DNA of 64,000 nucleotides from Acidimicrobiales bacterium (GCA_030448105.1 JAUJNP010000011.1:17021-81020); one strand, 5' to 3'. Shown: positions 38,711 to 49,668, counted from the first letter of the stretch. A program made the numbers and translations. The notes: a model not told the origin generated them from the sequence alone.

Positions 38711-38751
38711 AGGAGGTGCGAGGAAAGGTCGAGCCGTCGTCCAGGCAAGCG
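38711..38751. repeat. Direct repeat flanking the lipoprotein gene, left copy
   Basis: AGGAGGTGCGAGGAAAGG followed by TCGAGCCGTCGTCCAGGCAA, matching 39487-39526 almost base for base. The two copies flank the lipoprotein gene at 38804-39481. The right copy continues into the dispersed element at 39500-39589, so this is a truncated member of the same family. Confidence 0.8.
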
Positions 38752-38803
38752 CCGCGAAGCCCGCCGCGGTTGAGTTAGCCCACCGACGGGGAACACCTCC
38801 TGC

Positions 38804-39481
38804 GTGCCAGCCCCGCATGCCCGCGTCCTCGCCCTGGCCGTCGTGCTCACCGTGGCCGCCACCGGGTGCGGCATCACCGGCGAGGCCGCTGACGCCCCGA
38901 CCACCCGTGCTGAGCTGCGCCGCGCCCTGCTCACCGCGGAGGAGGTCGGCCAGGACTTCGCGGTGGACGAGGATGAGGACGACGGGGCCGACACCGAGTT
39001 CGACGTCTCCGGCAACTGCAGGCGGTTGGTCGACCAGTTCGAGTCCCAGGCCGACCGACCTCCCGCCGCCAAGGTCGACTTCGAGAACCGGGACACCCAG
39101 TCCACCGTGGGTCAGTCGCTGCACTTCGCCCGCGACCTCGCGCCCACCCTCGGCGAGTACCTCCGGTTCATGCGCACCTGCGGTGACCTGCCCTTCGCCC
39201 GGGACGCCGGCACCATGCGGCTCTCGGGCGAGCGGGTGGACGGCCTCGGCGACGATGCCATCCGCATACGGGCCGAGGTCGAGGTGCAAGGGCTCGGACC
39301 CGGCACTCTCCGAATCCGCGGATCGGGCTACCTCTGGATCCACGACAACGTAGCTGCCCAGGTCTTCGCCTTCGACGGTCTGTCGGTGCCGGACCTCACC
39401 CCCATCCGGCTGCCGGCCGGTTTCGCCCGAAAGCTGGCGGAGAAGGCGGACCGCAAGCTGGCCCGAGTCCTCGACGACTGA
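38804..39481 (+). CDS. Hypothetical lipoprotein flanked by direct repeats
   Basis: 225-aa exported lipoprotein: VLALAVVLTVAATGCG is a signal peptide with a lipobox cysteine. The mature part starts AEEVGQDFAVDEDEDDGADT-like acidic (residues about 45-70), then mixed alpha/beta segments (SLHFARDLAPTLGEYLRFMR, DDAIRIRAEVEVQGLGPGTL) and ends basic. It resembles in outline small sensor-like or LpqN-like actinobacterial lipoproteins, but no family is certain. GTG start. Bracketed by about 40-bp direct repeats, it may have arrived as a unit. Confidence 0.75.
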   Translation: MPAPHARVLALAVVLTVAATGCGITGEAADAPTTRAELRRALLTAEEVGQDFAVDEDEDDGADTEFDVSGNCRRLVDQFESQADRPPAAKVDFENRDTQSTVGQSLHFARDLAPTLGEYLRFMRTCGDLPFARDAGTMRLSGERVDGLGDDAIRIRAEVEVQGLGPGTLRIRGSGYLWIHDNVAAQVFAFDGLSVPDLTPIRLPAGFARKLAEKADRKLARVLDD

Positions 39482-39486
39482 ACCAG

Positions 39487-39589
39487 AGGAGGTGCACGGC
39501 AGGTCGAGCCGTCGTCCAGGCAAGCGGTGCGGCTGCGCCGCAACAGGCGCTGTGCTGGCTGGTCGCCTCGCCTATCGGCTCGGCTCCTC
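39487..39589. repeat. Dispersed repeat family, copy 2 (includes right direct repeat)
   Basis: The left part (39487-39526) repeats 38711-38751; the right part (39529-39589) repeats 30187-30249, including GCAACAGGCGCTGTGCTGG and CCTATCGGCTCGGCTCC. TGCGGC-TGC-GCCGCA forms a perfect hairpin in its middle. The last part overlaps the 3' end of the isomerase gene, supplying its final codons and stop. Confidence 0.8.
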
Positions 39590-40651
39590 GGAGGCGGGTG
39601 CTGCCAGCGCGGCCTTCAGGTCGTCGAACACGGGCACGGGGCCCGGGTCGAGCCCCTCCTGGGCGGCCAGGTGGAGGCTCACGAAATCCCCCACCAGGGC
39701 GAGATCGAGCAACTGGGCCAGCAGGCCCTCCCCCTCGGCCCGGACGGTGTGGACGGCGCCGACGACCTCGGCCAGGATCTCTCCGAGCAGCTCGAAACGG
39801 CGGCTGTCCTGGGGGTGCTCCTCGTCGTGGCGGAGGAGCACGAGCTGGAACACCTGGCGGGTGAGGTCGCCGTGCTGGCCCCACCCGGCGATCTCGTTGT
39901 GGCACAGCTCGGGGACGGTGTTGGCGAAGGCCGGCACCTTGGCGTTCTCGTTGCACTGGGCCTTCCAGCGGGCGGCCGCCACCGAGCCGAGCGATCCCGC
40001 GCCGTAGACGACGGGCAGTGTGCGCCCGATGCGGCGGGCGAGGGTGGCGGCGGGACTGGCCGGCGCCACCAGGGTGTCGCGCCGGCGCTGGAGCTGGCGG
40101 ACGGCCGCCTCCACCCACTCGTGGGCACCCGAGAACAGGCCCATGCGCTCCAGGGCGATGAGCGGCGGCACGGCCAGGGCGCCGAGGGCGGCGCGCGGGG
40201 CCGGGATGGCGGCGGGCACGGCCAGCACGGCGGCGTCGGCCCTGGCAGCCAGCTCGCCGAGCTGCCCCCCGGTGGTGACGGCAAGGAGGCGGCCGCCGCC
40301 CACCAGGGCCTCCTCGGCCGCCTGGACCGTCTCCTCGGTGTCACCCGAGAACGACAGGGCGATGACGAGGGTGGAGTGGTCCACGAAGCTGGGCGCGTCA
40401 TAGCCCTTGGCCACCACGACGGGCACGGGCAGGAACTGCTCGGCCGCCGCCGCGATCAGGTCACCCGCCAGGCCGCTGGCGCCCATGCCGAGGATGCAGA
40501 CGTTGGCGATGCCCTCCCGGCTCGGCAGCCCCTCGGCGTCCATGCCGGCGGCCACCGCATCGCGCACCTGCTCGGGGAAGGCGGCGGCCGCCGCCGCCAT
40601 GTCCAGGGTGTCGATCCCCCGCCGGGTGGGGTCGGTGGACCCGGCGGTCAC
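39572..40651 (-). CDS. TobH-like SIS-domain phosphomannose/phosphoglucose isomerase
   Basis: Two-SIS-domain sugar-phosphate isomerase of 359 aa. The first SIS domain has ILGMGASGLAGDLIAAAAEQ and LVIALSFSGDTEETVQAAEE, the phosphate-binding Ser-rich loop. The second has LPVVYGAGSLGSVAAARWKA, CNENAKVPAFANTVPELCHN and the catalytic-type Glu/His. Similar proteins (TobH in mycobacteria) sit beside manB in cell-envelope mannose metabolism. GTG start overlaps the Trm112-like gene (GTGA). The last codons (SEEPSR and stop) are encoded inside the dispersed repeat, so the natural C terminus may have been replaced. Confidence 0.87.
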   Translation of the reverse strand: MTAGSTDPTRRGIDTLDMAAAAAAFPEQVRDAVAAGMDAEGLPSREGIANVCILGMGASGLAGDLIAAAAEQFLPVPVVVAKGYDAPSFVDHSTLVIALSFSGDTEETVQAAEEALVGGGRLLAVTTGGQLGELAARADAAVLAVPAAIPAPRAALGALAVPPLIALERMGLFSGAHEWVEAAVRQLQRRRDTLVAPASPAATLARRIGRTLPVVYGAGSLGSVAAARWKAQCNENAKVPAFANTVPELCHNEIAGWGQHGDLTRQVFQLVLLRHDEEHPQDSRRFELLGEILAEVVGAVHTVRAEGEGLLAQLLDLALVGDFVSLHLAAQEGLDPGPVPVFDDLKAALAAPASEEPSR

Positions 40652-40890
40652 GTCGAGGGATCGAAGGTGGGTGAGATCCCCTCGGCTTCGGCCTTGGCCA
40701 GGAGGCGCTCGTGCTCGGCGTCGTCGACCGTCTCCGCCTCGTCGATCAACATCACCGGGATGTCGTCCTTGATGAGGTAGCGACGCTTCAGCCGCGGGTT
40801 GTAGAGGGAGTCCTCGCCCTCGAAGTAGAGCAGGGGTCCCTTGTCCTCGGGGCAGGCGAGGATCTCGAGCAGCTGTGGGTCCAGGGCCAT
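40648..40890 (-). CDS. Trm112-like small zinc-binding protein
   Basis: 80-aa protein, LDPQLLEILACPEDKGPLLY, with the first half of a Trm112-like zinc knuckle (ACPEDKG) and RYLIKDDIPVMLIDEAE matching the family end. The second cysteine pair usual in zinc forms is missing (only one Cys is seen), as in several bacterial relatives. Between manB and the isomerase in a cotranscribed set. A methyltransferase-activating role is known for eukaryotic and archaeal Trm112; here it is unproven. Confidence 0.85.
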   Translation of the reverse strand: MALDPQLLEILACPEDKGPLLYFEGEDSLYNPRLKRRYLIKDDIPVMLIDEAETVDDAEHERLLAKAEAEGISPTFDPST

Positions 40891-40902
40891 GGTGGTTCCC
40901 CC

Positions 40903-42264
40903 TCAGGGAGCGGTCGGGGCGGTGATCAGGCGGAGGAGCTCGGCCACGTGAGCGTCGCACTCCTCGCGGGTGGGTGCCTCCAGGTTGAGGCGCAGCAGGG
41001 GCTCGGTGTTGGAGGGTCGCAGGTTGAACCACCAGGCGCCGAGGTCGACGGTGAGGCCATCGAGGCGGTCCTGGTCGGCATCGGGGAAGGCGCCCGCCAC
41101 CCGCTCTACGACGGCGCGGGGGTCGGGCACCTGGGTGTTGATCTCCCCGGACGCGGCGTAGCGCTCGAAGGGGACGCGCAGCTCCGACAGCGGCCGGCCG
41201 GCGCGGCAGCGCTGCTCTAGCACGTGCATGGCGGCGATCAGCCCCGAGTCGGCCCGCCAGTTGTCGCGGAAGTAGTAGTGGGCGGAGTGCTCGCCCCCGA
41301 AGGCGGCGCCGGTGTCGGCCATCACCTCCTTGATGAAGGAGTGGCCCACCTTGGTGCGGATCGGCGTGCCGCCCCGCTCCCGCACTATCTCGGGAACCGC
41401 CTTCGAGCAGATGCAGTTGTGCAGGACGGTGGCGCCGGGCTCCTTGGCGAGGATGCCGGCCGCCACCATGGCCGTGGTGGTGGACCCGGAGATGGGCTCG
41501 CCCCGCTCGTCCACGACGAACACCCGGTCGGCGTCACCGTCGAACGCCAGCCCCACGTCGGCCCCGGTGTCGAGGACACGGCGGCGCAGGTCGGCCTGGT
41601 TCTCCACCTGGATCGGGTCGGCGGGGTGGTTCGGGAAGCTGCCGTCCAGCTCGCCGAAGAGCACCTCGAGCTCGAAGGGCAACCCGGCGAAGACGGCCGG
41701 CACCACCAGGCCGCCCATGCCGTTGGCGGTGTCGGCCACGACCTTGAGCGGCTGGAGCGCGGCGAGGTCGATGAACGAGCGGACGTGGGCGGCGAAGTCG
41801 TCCAACAGGTCGCGCCCGCTCAGGGTGCCGGGCTCGGCGGGGGCCGGGGAGACCCCGCTGCGCACCATGGCCTTTATGCGGTCGAGGCCCGTGTCTTGCC
41901 CCACCGCTCGCGCCGCGCTGAGGCAGAACTTGATGCCGTTGTAGTGCGACGGGTTGTGGGAGGCGGTGAACATGGCGGCGGGCGCGTCGAGCCGGCCGGA
42001 GGCGAAGTACACGAGGTCGGTGGAGGCCAGGCCGAGATCGACCACGTCGAGGCCCTGGGACTGGGCCCCCTCGGCGAACGCCGCCGCGAACTCCACGCCC
42101 GATGGGCGCATGTCGCGGCCCACGAGGACGCGCCCCGCCCCCTCGGTGTCGGCCGCGTAGCGGGCGAAGGCGGCTCCCATCGATCGGCAGAGGCCGGCGT
42201 CGAGCTGATCGGGGACGGTCCCACGCACGTCGTAGGCCTTGAACACCGCGTCGAGCACGTCCAT
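40903..42264 (-). CDS. manB: Phosphomannomutase/phosphoglucomutase
   Basis: Makes mannose 1-phosphate (and perhaps glucose 1-phosphate) for GDP-mannose and glycan synthesis, 453 aa. The phosphoserine loop TASHNPSHYNG (about residue 102), the metal loop FDGDADRVFVVDERG, the sugar-binding GEHSAHYYFRDN and the phosphate-binding RPSNTEPLLRL are all present and in order. ATG 42264 is taken as start (MDVLDAVFKAYDVRG); an in-frame start 24 bp earlier (42288) would overlap the upstream gene by 11 bp. Operon with the Trm112-like and TobH-like genes. Confidence 0.95.
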   Translation of the reverse strand: MDVLDAVFKAYDVRGTVPDQLDAGLCRSMGAAFARYAADTEGAGRVLVGRDMRPSGVEFAAAFAEGAQSQGLDVVDLGLASTDLVYFASGRLDAPAAMFTASHNPSHYNGIKFCLSAARAVGQDTGLDRIKAMVRSGVSPAPAEPGTLSGRDLLDDFAAHVRSFIDLAALQPLKVVADTANGMGGLVVPAVFAGLPFELEVLFGELDGSFPNHPADPIQVENQADLRRRVLDTGADVGLAFDGDADRVFVVDERGEPISGSTTTAMVAAGILAKEPGATVLHNCICSKAVPEIVRERGGTPIRTKVGHSFIKEVMADTGAAFGGEHSAHYYFRDNWRADSGLIAAMHVLEQRCRAGRPLSELRVPFERYAASGEINTQVPDPRAVVERVAGAFPDADQDRLDGLTVDLGAWWFNLRPSNTEPLLRLNLEAPTREECDAHVAELLRLITAPTAP

Positions 42265-42277
42265 GAGGACCGGCACC

Positions 42278-43561
42278 CTAACGTCCACCGACCCCGCCCT
42301 CGGCTGACGCGCCGGGTGCGGCCAGGGTGGCCGCCTCCTCGTCGGTGAGGTCGTAGCGACCGCGGCGGCCGTCGCGCTGGAGGCGCAGGAGGTCGCGGAC
42401 GAGGCGAAAGCCGTCGCGCACCACGTGCACGGTGGAGCGCTCGGAGTTCTCCACCGCCACCGGAACCTCGGTCAAGGAGAGGCGGTAGCGCTCGACGAGG
42501 TGGAACAGCTCCACGTCGAAGGCGAAGCCGTCGATGCGGGACCGGCCGAAGAGGACCCGGGCCACGTCGGAGCGGAACGCCTTGAGGCCGCACTGGGTGT
42601 CGCGGTAGTGGCCGAGCAGCACGGCGTGAGTGAAGCGGTTGATCACCCGCCCCCCCACGTCGCGCAGGCGGCTGGCGCGCACGAGGGTGGTGGCCTCCGC
42701 GTGGCGCCGGCTGCCGACCACCACGTCCCATCCGTCCTCCACCGCCCCCAGGAGCCGCAGGATCTGGTCGGGTGGGTAGGCCAGGTCGGCGTCGGTGAAC
42801 GCCACCGTCCGGCCCCGGGCGGCGAGCATCCCGGCCCGCACGGCCGCCCCCTTGCCCCGGTTGGCCGGCTGGACGACCACCTGTTCGGCGCCGGCGGCGC
42901 GGGCCGCCGCCGCGGTGGCGTCGGGTGAGCCGTCGTCCACCACCACGATCTCGAGGTCTCCTCCCTCGGCCACCTCGGCCAGTCCGGCCCGCAGGCGTTC
43001 GATGGTGGAGGCGATGCGGGCCTCCTCGGAGTAGGCCGGCACCACGACCGACAGCCGCACCGCGCCCGGGGCCGGCGGCCGGTCGGCACGGGCGGCCAGG
43101 TCGGCCCGGACCTCGTCGAAGAGGACGCCCCGGTACACCCGGAGGCGGAAGGCGGCGGCGAGGGCGACGGCGGGCACCTTGGCCGCCACCAGCCCCCACG
43201 GACCGCCCGGGTCCAGGAAGCGCACCGCCACCACGAGCACGGCCACGTCGAGCAGTCCGCCCAGCAGGGCGGTGAGGGCGAAGGCGGCCGGGAAGAACAC
43301 CCACCGCACCGACGGGTCCCCGGCGAAGGTGACGGCCCGGTTGAGCAGGTAGGAGCAGCAGGCGGCGGCCACGATGGCGGCGGCGTCGGCGGCCGCCACC
43401 GGCCAGCCCGCACCCCGCGCCAGCGCGACGAGCACGCCGACGTCCACCGCGGTCACCACCACGCCGATGGCGGCGAAGCGCCGGAGGCGGTCGACGGCGG
43501 CGAAGCGTCCGAGGCGACCGGTGGCCGCGCCCCGCCGGGGGACCCGGCCCGCCGGGGTCAA
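42278..43561 (-). CDS. Fused GtrA-like membrane domain and GT2 glycosyltransferase
   Basis: 427-aa bifunctional protein. Residues about 15-145 hold a four-helix GtrA domain (FAAIGVVVTAVDVGVLVALA, AAAIVAAACCSYLLNRAVTF, WVFFPAAFALTALLGGLLDV, GLVAAKVPAVALAAAFRLRV). From about 170 it is a GT2 enzyme of the polyprenyl-phosphate glycosyltransferase type: LSVVVPAYSEEARIASTIER, IVVVDDGSPDAT (the two Asp), RGKGAAVRAGMLAARGRTVA, FTDADLAYPPDQIL (DxD), VVGSRRH, and C-terminal RDTQCGLKAFRSDVA. It probably makes and flips a polyprenyl-linked sugar. TTG 43561 overlaps the preceding stop (TTGA), which decides the start. Confidence 0.88.
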   Translation of the reverse strand: MTPAGRVPRRGAATGRLGRFAAVDRLRRFAAIGVVVTAVDVGVLVALARGAGWPVAAADAAAIVAAACCSYLLNRAVTFAGDPSVRWVFFPAAFALTALLGGLLDVAVLVVAVRFLDPGGPWGLVAAKVPAVALAAAFRLRVYRGVLFDEVRADLAARADRPPAPGAVRLSVVVPAYSEEARIASTIERLRAGLAEVAEGGDLEIVVVDDGSPDATAAAARAAGAEQVVVQPANRGKGAAVRAGMLAARGRTVAFTDADLAYPPDQILRLLGAVEDGWDVVVGSRRHAEATTLVRASRLRDVGGRVINRFTHAVLLGHYRDTQCGLKAFRSDVARVLFGRSRIDGFAFDVELFHLVERYRLSLTEVPVAVENSERSTVHVVRDGFRLVRDLLRLQRDGRRGRYDLTDEEAATLAAPGASAEGGVGGR

Positions 43562-46437
43562 CCGACCGGCGGGTCCGGCGGCGACGGCGACGTCGACGGC
43601 ACAGGCGAGGGCGGCGTCGACGGCACACCAGGCGGTCGATCCCCCCACGGGCTCGGGGGCGGGGCACCGCGGTCGGGGTCGACCGGCTGGGGGGCGTTGG
43701 TGCGGAGCTCATCGAGCTGGTAGGGCACCGCTCCGTCGGGCACGGTGGGGACGGGTCGGCGGCGGGGCTCGGGCATCGTCACCGCCGGACGCCGGGCCAG
43801 CAACACCAGTCCGGCCAGGCCGGCCAGGGTGAGCACGATGGCCAGCCAGTCCACCGGGGTGCGCCCGTAGTGGAGGCTCACGTGGGTGGAGGTGGGCACG
43901 ACCACCATCAGGTTGGGCGTGACCCGGTAGGGACCCTCGCCCCCCGAGACCTGCCAGTTGGGGAAGTACGACACCTTCACCAACACCGGGCGGCCCACCT
44001 GGTCCACGTCGAAGGAGAGGCGGTCGTCGCCGCTGGTGATGTTGGTGACCCGGGCGGGCTCGACCGCCCGCTGCGGCACCTCCGGCAGGGGCCGGTTGCC
44101 GATGGCCCGCTTGGTGCCGTCGGCCTGCTCCACCGGTACCTCCGGCACCCGCACCCGGGCCCAGCCGTCCGGGCCGTCGGCGGCGAGCGGCACCGACCAA
44201 CGCTCGGGGTCCATGTACCAGGCCACCGCCGGGTCGAGCCACTGCGGCTGGGTCTCGTCCACGCCGTCCATCACCACCGGCTGGTACTCGAGCGGAGTGA
44301 CGAGGGCGGAGTCGGCCGCCGGCAGCTGGTACACGTGCCAGGGACCGGACACCGCCACCTCGGTGAGGCTCGGGTGGGCGGCGGCCGCCTGCACCGCCCG
44401 ATCGGTGAAGGCCATGTAGTACTTCACGCCCATGAGGCCGAGCTGGCGGAGGCCGAGGTCGAGGTCGAAGGACCGGTAGGCGAGGTCGCGCTGGGCACAC
44501 GACCCCTTGTCGGACAGCTCGCACTGGCTGAGGAAGTGATACGGCGTGGTGGCCGACGACTCGAAGTAGAGGCCCTCCATCGACCCGATGCAGGAGTCGG
44601 TGAAGTACGGGAGCAGCATCGGCGCCATCGGGGTGCCGTAGGACTCGAGGCGGTCGCCGTACTCCCAGAACGCCCGCCCGCAGCCGTGGTCGGGGTCCCG
44701 GCCCAGCCGGGCCATGGTGGCCACCATGGCCCGGTACTCCGGCCAGCCGCCCTGGCCCTCGGGGACCTTGGCGCCGGGCCCGGTCACCGGCTTGCCCTCG
44801 AGGCCCTCGTAGTTCCACTTGGCCCAGCCGGGCACGTCGTTGCGGTACGTGCGGTGCAGCCCCATCCAGGTCACCCCCCCGGTGGTGGGATAGGTGGCGC
44901 CGGGGAGCCGGCCGAGGGGCACGCCGAGGAACACGAGGGCGAAGGCCAGGCAGCCCACCGCTCCCACCGCGCCGACCACCGGGCCGGGGCGCTCCGGGTC
45001 GCGGGCCAGCAGGGTGGCCAGCGAGCGCAGCACCTCGGCCACGCCCACGCCGGCCAGCAGGAAGAGGGAGAGGAAGAAGAACGGCAGGACCCGGGCGTTC
45101 CAGAGTCGCGCCTGGGGGATCCACACGAAGGCGGCGGCCGAGACGGCCGTGGCCGCCGCCAGGAGCAGGCCGGGGCGGTACCGGTACACCACCGCCACCA
45201 CCAGTCCCACCGCGGCCAGGGCCAGAGGCCACCAGAGGGCCTGGGGAGCCAGGTAGTCCCAGATGTCCTGGGGGGCGCCGGCGGCGTCGGTGGCCCCTGG
45301 CGAGGGGAGCTTCTCCCACCCCATGTCGTTCACATAGGCGTGGCGGAGCAGGAACGGCACCACCCAGAACGCGCTCAGCAGGCCGGCGACGGGCAGGGTG
45401 GGCAGGGCCCACCGCAGTCGCGCCCGGCCCGGCCACACTGCCAGCGCCAGGAAGGTGACGCCGAGGGCGAAGAAGGCGGGGATGAGGTGGCAGAGCCCGG
45501 TGAGGGCGAGCAGCACGGCGGCGACGGCCCGGTGGCGGCCGGTGCGAAGGCCGTTCACCAGGAAACCGAGGTAGAGCACGCACAGGCTGAGGCTGATCGA
45601 GAAGGCGAACTCGCCCGCCATGGTCGACGCCATGTTGCCGCCGATGATGTTGCCGGTGCCCCCGTTCAGGGTCGGCTCCCGGTTGTAGATGAAGAACAGC
45701 GAGGCCACCGCCAGCACCGGCGGCCCGGGGAAGGCGAGCCCGCTGAGGCGCCCGAAGGCCCAGGCCGCCACCGGCAGGCTCACCAGCCCGCTGACGGTGA
45801 TGAGCTTGAACGCCACCCCGTAGGGCACGGGCACGACGAGGACGGCCATCACCAGCCCGGCGCCGAGCAGCACCCGGCGCCCGCGGTGCAGCCGCGGCAC
45901 CACCCAGCCGGAGACGGCGACGGCCGCCGCCGCCAGCACCGCCGGCACCACCAGCAGGTTGCGGATCCCGACGTTGAGGGCGACCACCAGCAGGGACGGG
46001 ACCACCATGTAGAACTGGTAGGCCGGGAAGCCGGCGTACCAGTCGGGTGACCAGCCCGTCAGCCGGAAGTTCGACAGCACGTGGTGCATCAGGTACATCG
46101 GTCCCCACACGTGGGCGCCCATGTCGCCGCCGGTGGGCGTGTTCTCCCGGAGCACGAGGCCGGGGTGGGCGCTGTGGAACACGAACCAGGCACACCCGGC
46201 CACCACCGCCAGGCTCACCCAGCCCGTCCACGGCACCGCCGCCAGGCGCCGGCCGGCCCGGGACAGGGCCGGACCGACCTCCACCGTGGCCCGGCGGTCG
46301 GGCTCGCCCCGCTCCGCCAGGGGCGGGGGTTCGGTGACGGCGTCCCCGTCGACCGGGTCGGGGGTGGCCCGGTCGAACAGGGCGGTGCTGCTCATGGATG
46401 GCCCTTCGACGCGGGCCGGCCCTTCGGGATCGCTCAT
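43558..46437 (-). CDS. Large polytopic membrane protein, probable GT-C-like or 6-TM glycan protein
   Basis: 959-aa membrane protein. After a soluble N terminus (about 60 aa) come many helices to residue about 540, for example VSLAVVAGCAWFVFHSAHPG, LVVPAVLAAAAVAVSGWVVP, VLLGAGLVMAVLVVPVPYGV and AVAAVLLALTGLCHLIPAFF. An extracytoplasmic stretch (NTPTGGDMGAHVWGPMYLMH) near the N terminus resembles the first loop of GT-C or YfhO-like proteins. A large soluble domain (about 560-880) is followed by one more helix (WLAIVLTLAGLAGLVLLARR) and a Pro-rich tail. It is coupled to the GtrA-glycosyltransferase gene, so envelope glycan synthesis is likely. Exact family not determined. Confidence 0.8.
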   Translation of the reverse strand: MSDPEGPARVEGPSMSSTALFDRATPDPVDGDAVTEPPPLAERGEPDRRATVEVGPALSRAGRRLAAVPWTGWVSLAVVAGCAWFVFHSAHPGLVLRENTPTGGDMGAHVWGPMYLMHHVLSNFRLTGWSPDWYAGFPAYQFYMVVPSLLVVALNVGIRNLLVVPAVLAAAAVAVSGWVVPRLHRGRRVLLGAGLVMAVLVVPVPYGVAFKLITVSGLVSLPVAAWAFGRLSGLAFPGPPVLAVASLFFIYNREPTLNGGTGNIIGGNMASTMAGEFAFSISLSLCVLYLGFLVNGLRTGRHRAVAAVLLALTGLCHLIPAFFALGVTFLALAVWPGRARLRWALPTLPVAGLLSAFWVVPFLLRHAYVNDMGWEKLPSPGATDAAGAPQDIWDYLAPQALWWPLALAAVGLVVAVVYRYRPGLLLAAATAVSAAAFVWIPQARLWNARVLPFFFLSLFLLAGVGVAEVLRSLATLLARDPERPGPVVGAVGAVGCLAFALVFLGVPLGRLPGATYPTTGGVTWMGLHRTYRNDVPGWAKWNYEGLEGKPVTGPGAKVPEGQGGWPEYRAMVATMARLGRDPDHGCGRAFWEYGDRLESYGTPMAPMLLPYFTDSCIGSMEGLYFESSATTPYHFLSQCELSDKGSCAQRDLAYRSFDLDLGLRQLGLMGVKYYMAFTDRAVQAAAAHPSLTEVAVSGPWHVYQLPAADSALVTPLEYQPVVMDGVDETQPQWLDPAVAWYMDPERWSVPLAADGPDGWARVRVPEVPVEQADGTKRAIGNRPLPEVPQRAVEPARVTNITSGDDRLSFDVDQVGRPVLVKVSYFPNWQVSGGEGPYRVTPNLMVVVPTSTHVSLHYGRTPVDWLAIVLTLAGLAGLVLLARRPAVTMPEPRRRPVPTVPDGAVPYQLDELRTNAPQPVDPDRGAPPPSPWGDRPPGVPSTPPSPVPSTSPSPPDPPVG

Positions 46438-46487
46438 GGAGTCGCCAATGGTGCCATCCACCGGGCCGGGCGGGTCATCACGAACCC

Positions 46488-47273
46488 TCACAGCACGAGG
46501 AGCGCCACGACGGTGACCGCGTTGAAGGCGAGGTGGGCCATGATGCTGGGTCCCAACCGCCCGGTGCGCTGGGCCAGCAGGGCGAGCACCAGCCCGAAGG
46601 CGATGAGGGCGGGGAGCTGGAGCACCTCGAAGTGGGTGACGCCGAAGACCACCGAGGACAGGGCCACCGCCACCGCCGGCGACCAGCGACGGACCGCCGA
46701 TCGCTGGAGCAAGCCGCGGAAGAAGAGCTCCTCGACCACCGGCGCGCCGATCACCACGATGAGGACCAGCAACGCCACGCCCAGCGGGTCGGTGGCCTTG
46801 TCGGCGAGGGCCCGCGCCGGCTCCTCCAGCTCCGAGATGTCCCGGCCGAGCGCCCGGGCCCAGGGGATCGACACGACCGGCACCAGGACGAGCTGGCAGG
46901 CCACGCCGATGGCCAGGCCCACGGGCACGTCCACCGCCCGCATCCGCAGCCCGAAGTCGGACACCAGCCCGCGGCCCTTCGACCGGGCGGCCAGCACGGG
47001 CGCGCCCAGGAGCCCGAACCAGAGGAAGGCCTGCAGCACGGCGACCATCCACAGCGGGGTGACGGTGGCCACCAGCTCCCGTCCCGTCACCGCGCCGACC
47101 TGGTCCAGGACCACCTGTCCCACCGGTTGGATCCGCCCCGTGGAGGACAGCAGGGCCACGGCGGCGAAGAGGGCCATGGTCTCGGCCACCAGCCACCCGA
47201 CCAGCGCGTCGCCCAGGCCCCACCGGGGGGCGGGCGCCGCCTCGGGGGCGGTAGGGGGCGCGGGAGCGGTCAT
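46488..47273 (-). CDS. CPBP-family intramembrane metalloprotease
   Basis: 261-aa membrane protease of the CAAX-processing/bacteriocin-processing family. Helices span most of its length (VGWLVAETMALFAAVALLSS, LWMVAVLQAFLWFGLLGAPV, LAIGVACQLVLVPVVSIPWA). The three conserved motifs are EELFFRGLLQR, VFGVTHFEVLQLPALIAFG and HLAFNAVTVVALLVL, carrying the Glu-Glu, His and His/Asn ligands. Such enzymes act in protein maturation or self-immunity to bacteriocins, but no peptide substrate is nearby. Upstream of the large membrane protein on the same strand. Confidence 0.9.
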   Translation of the reverse strand: MTAPAPPTAPEAAPAPRWGLGDALVGWLVAETMALFAAVALLSSTGRIQPVGQVVLDQVGAVTGRELVATVTPLWMVAVLQAFLWFGLLGAPVLAARSKGRGLVSDFGLRMRAVDVPVGLAIGVACQLVLVPVVSIPWARALGRDISELEEPARALADKATDPLGVALLVLIVVIGAPVVEELFFRGLLQRSAVRRWSPAVAVALSSVVFGVTHFEVLQLPALIAFGLVLALLAQRTGRLGPSIMAHLAFNAVTVVALLVL

Positions 47274-47387
47274 GGCGGGCAGGGCCGAGGGTCGAGGCAG
47301 GCGGCGGGAGCACCCACGCCGGGGAGGCTATGTGCTGGGACGAGTCGCCCTCAGCCGGCGCCGCTCTCCCTGGCGGGTGCGCCGCGC

Positions 47388-47621
47388 CTAGCTGGCCAGG
47401 GCGGAGCGTCCGGCGAAGACCGACGCCTCGCGGCGGCGATCGCGGAGCTGCCAGCCGCGGGGCACCCGCAAGCCATCGGCGTGGCGATCACAGAGGTCGT
47501 GGCGCATCGGGTGCGGTTCGTCGGCCAGGTGGTCGATCCAGACGGTGCCGTCGGCGTAGTCGTAGGAGAGGGTGGTGGAGGCCGGTCCGTGGCAGTCCGG
47601 GCGGGCACAGCGTCGGGCCAT
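47388..47621 (-). CDS. DUF3499-family small protein
   Basis: 77-aa cysteine-containing protein, RRCARPDCHGPASTTLSYDY, then LCDRHADGLRVPRGWQLRDR. The two Cys-x-x-x-x-Cys and Cys-Asp-x-His pairs look like a small zinc fold. DUF3499 is nearly confined to actinobacteria and sits near manB in mycobacteria (Rv3258c-like), as here. ATG 47621 is the start at the conserved MARRCARP. Function unknown. Confidence 0.85.
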   Translation of the reverse strand: MARRCARPDCHGPASTTLSYDYADGTVWIDHLADEPHPMRHDLCDRHADGLRVPRGWQLRDRRREASVFAGRSALAS

Positions 47622-47706
47622 GGCGGGCGACTGTACCGAGGCGATCGGCCGCCAACGGGGACCGGTGAACCCCGGGCGCGAGGTCCGCAAGCGGTAGGTC
47701 CCCACC

Positions 47707-47712
47707 TAGCAT
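47707..47712 (+). promoter_or_regulatory. Leaderless-type -10 box before ftsH
   Basis: TAGCAT lies 6 nt before the ftsH ATG at 47719, matching the pattern at other starts in the window. Confidence 0.4.
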
Positions 47713-47718
47713 GGCGCG

Positions 47719-49668
<1,950 letters not shown>

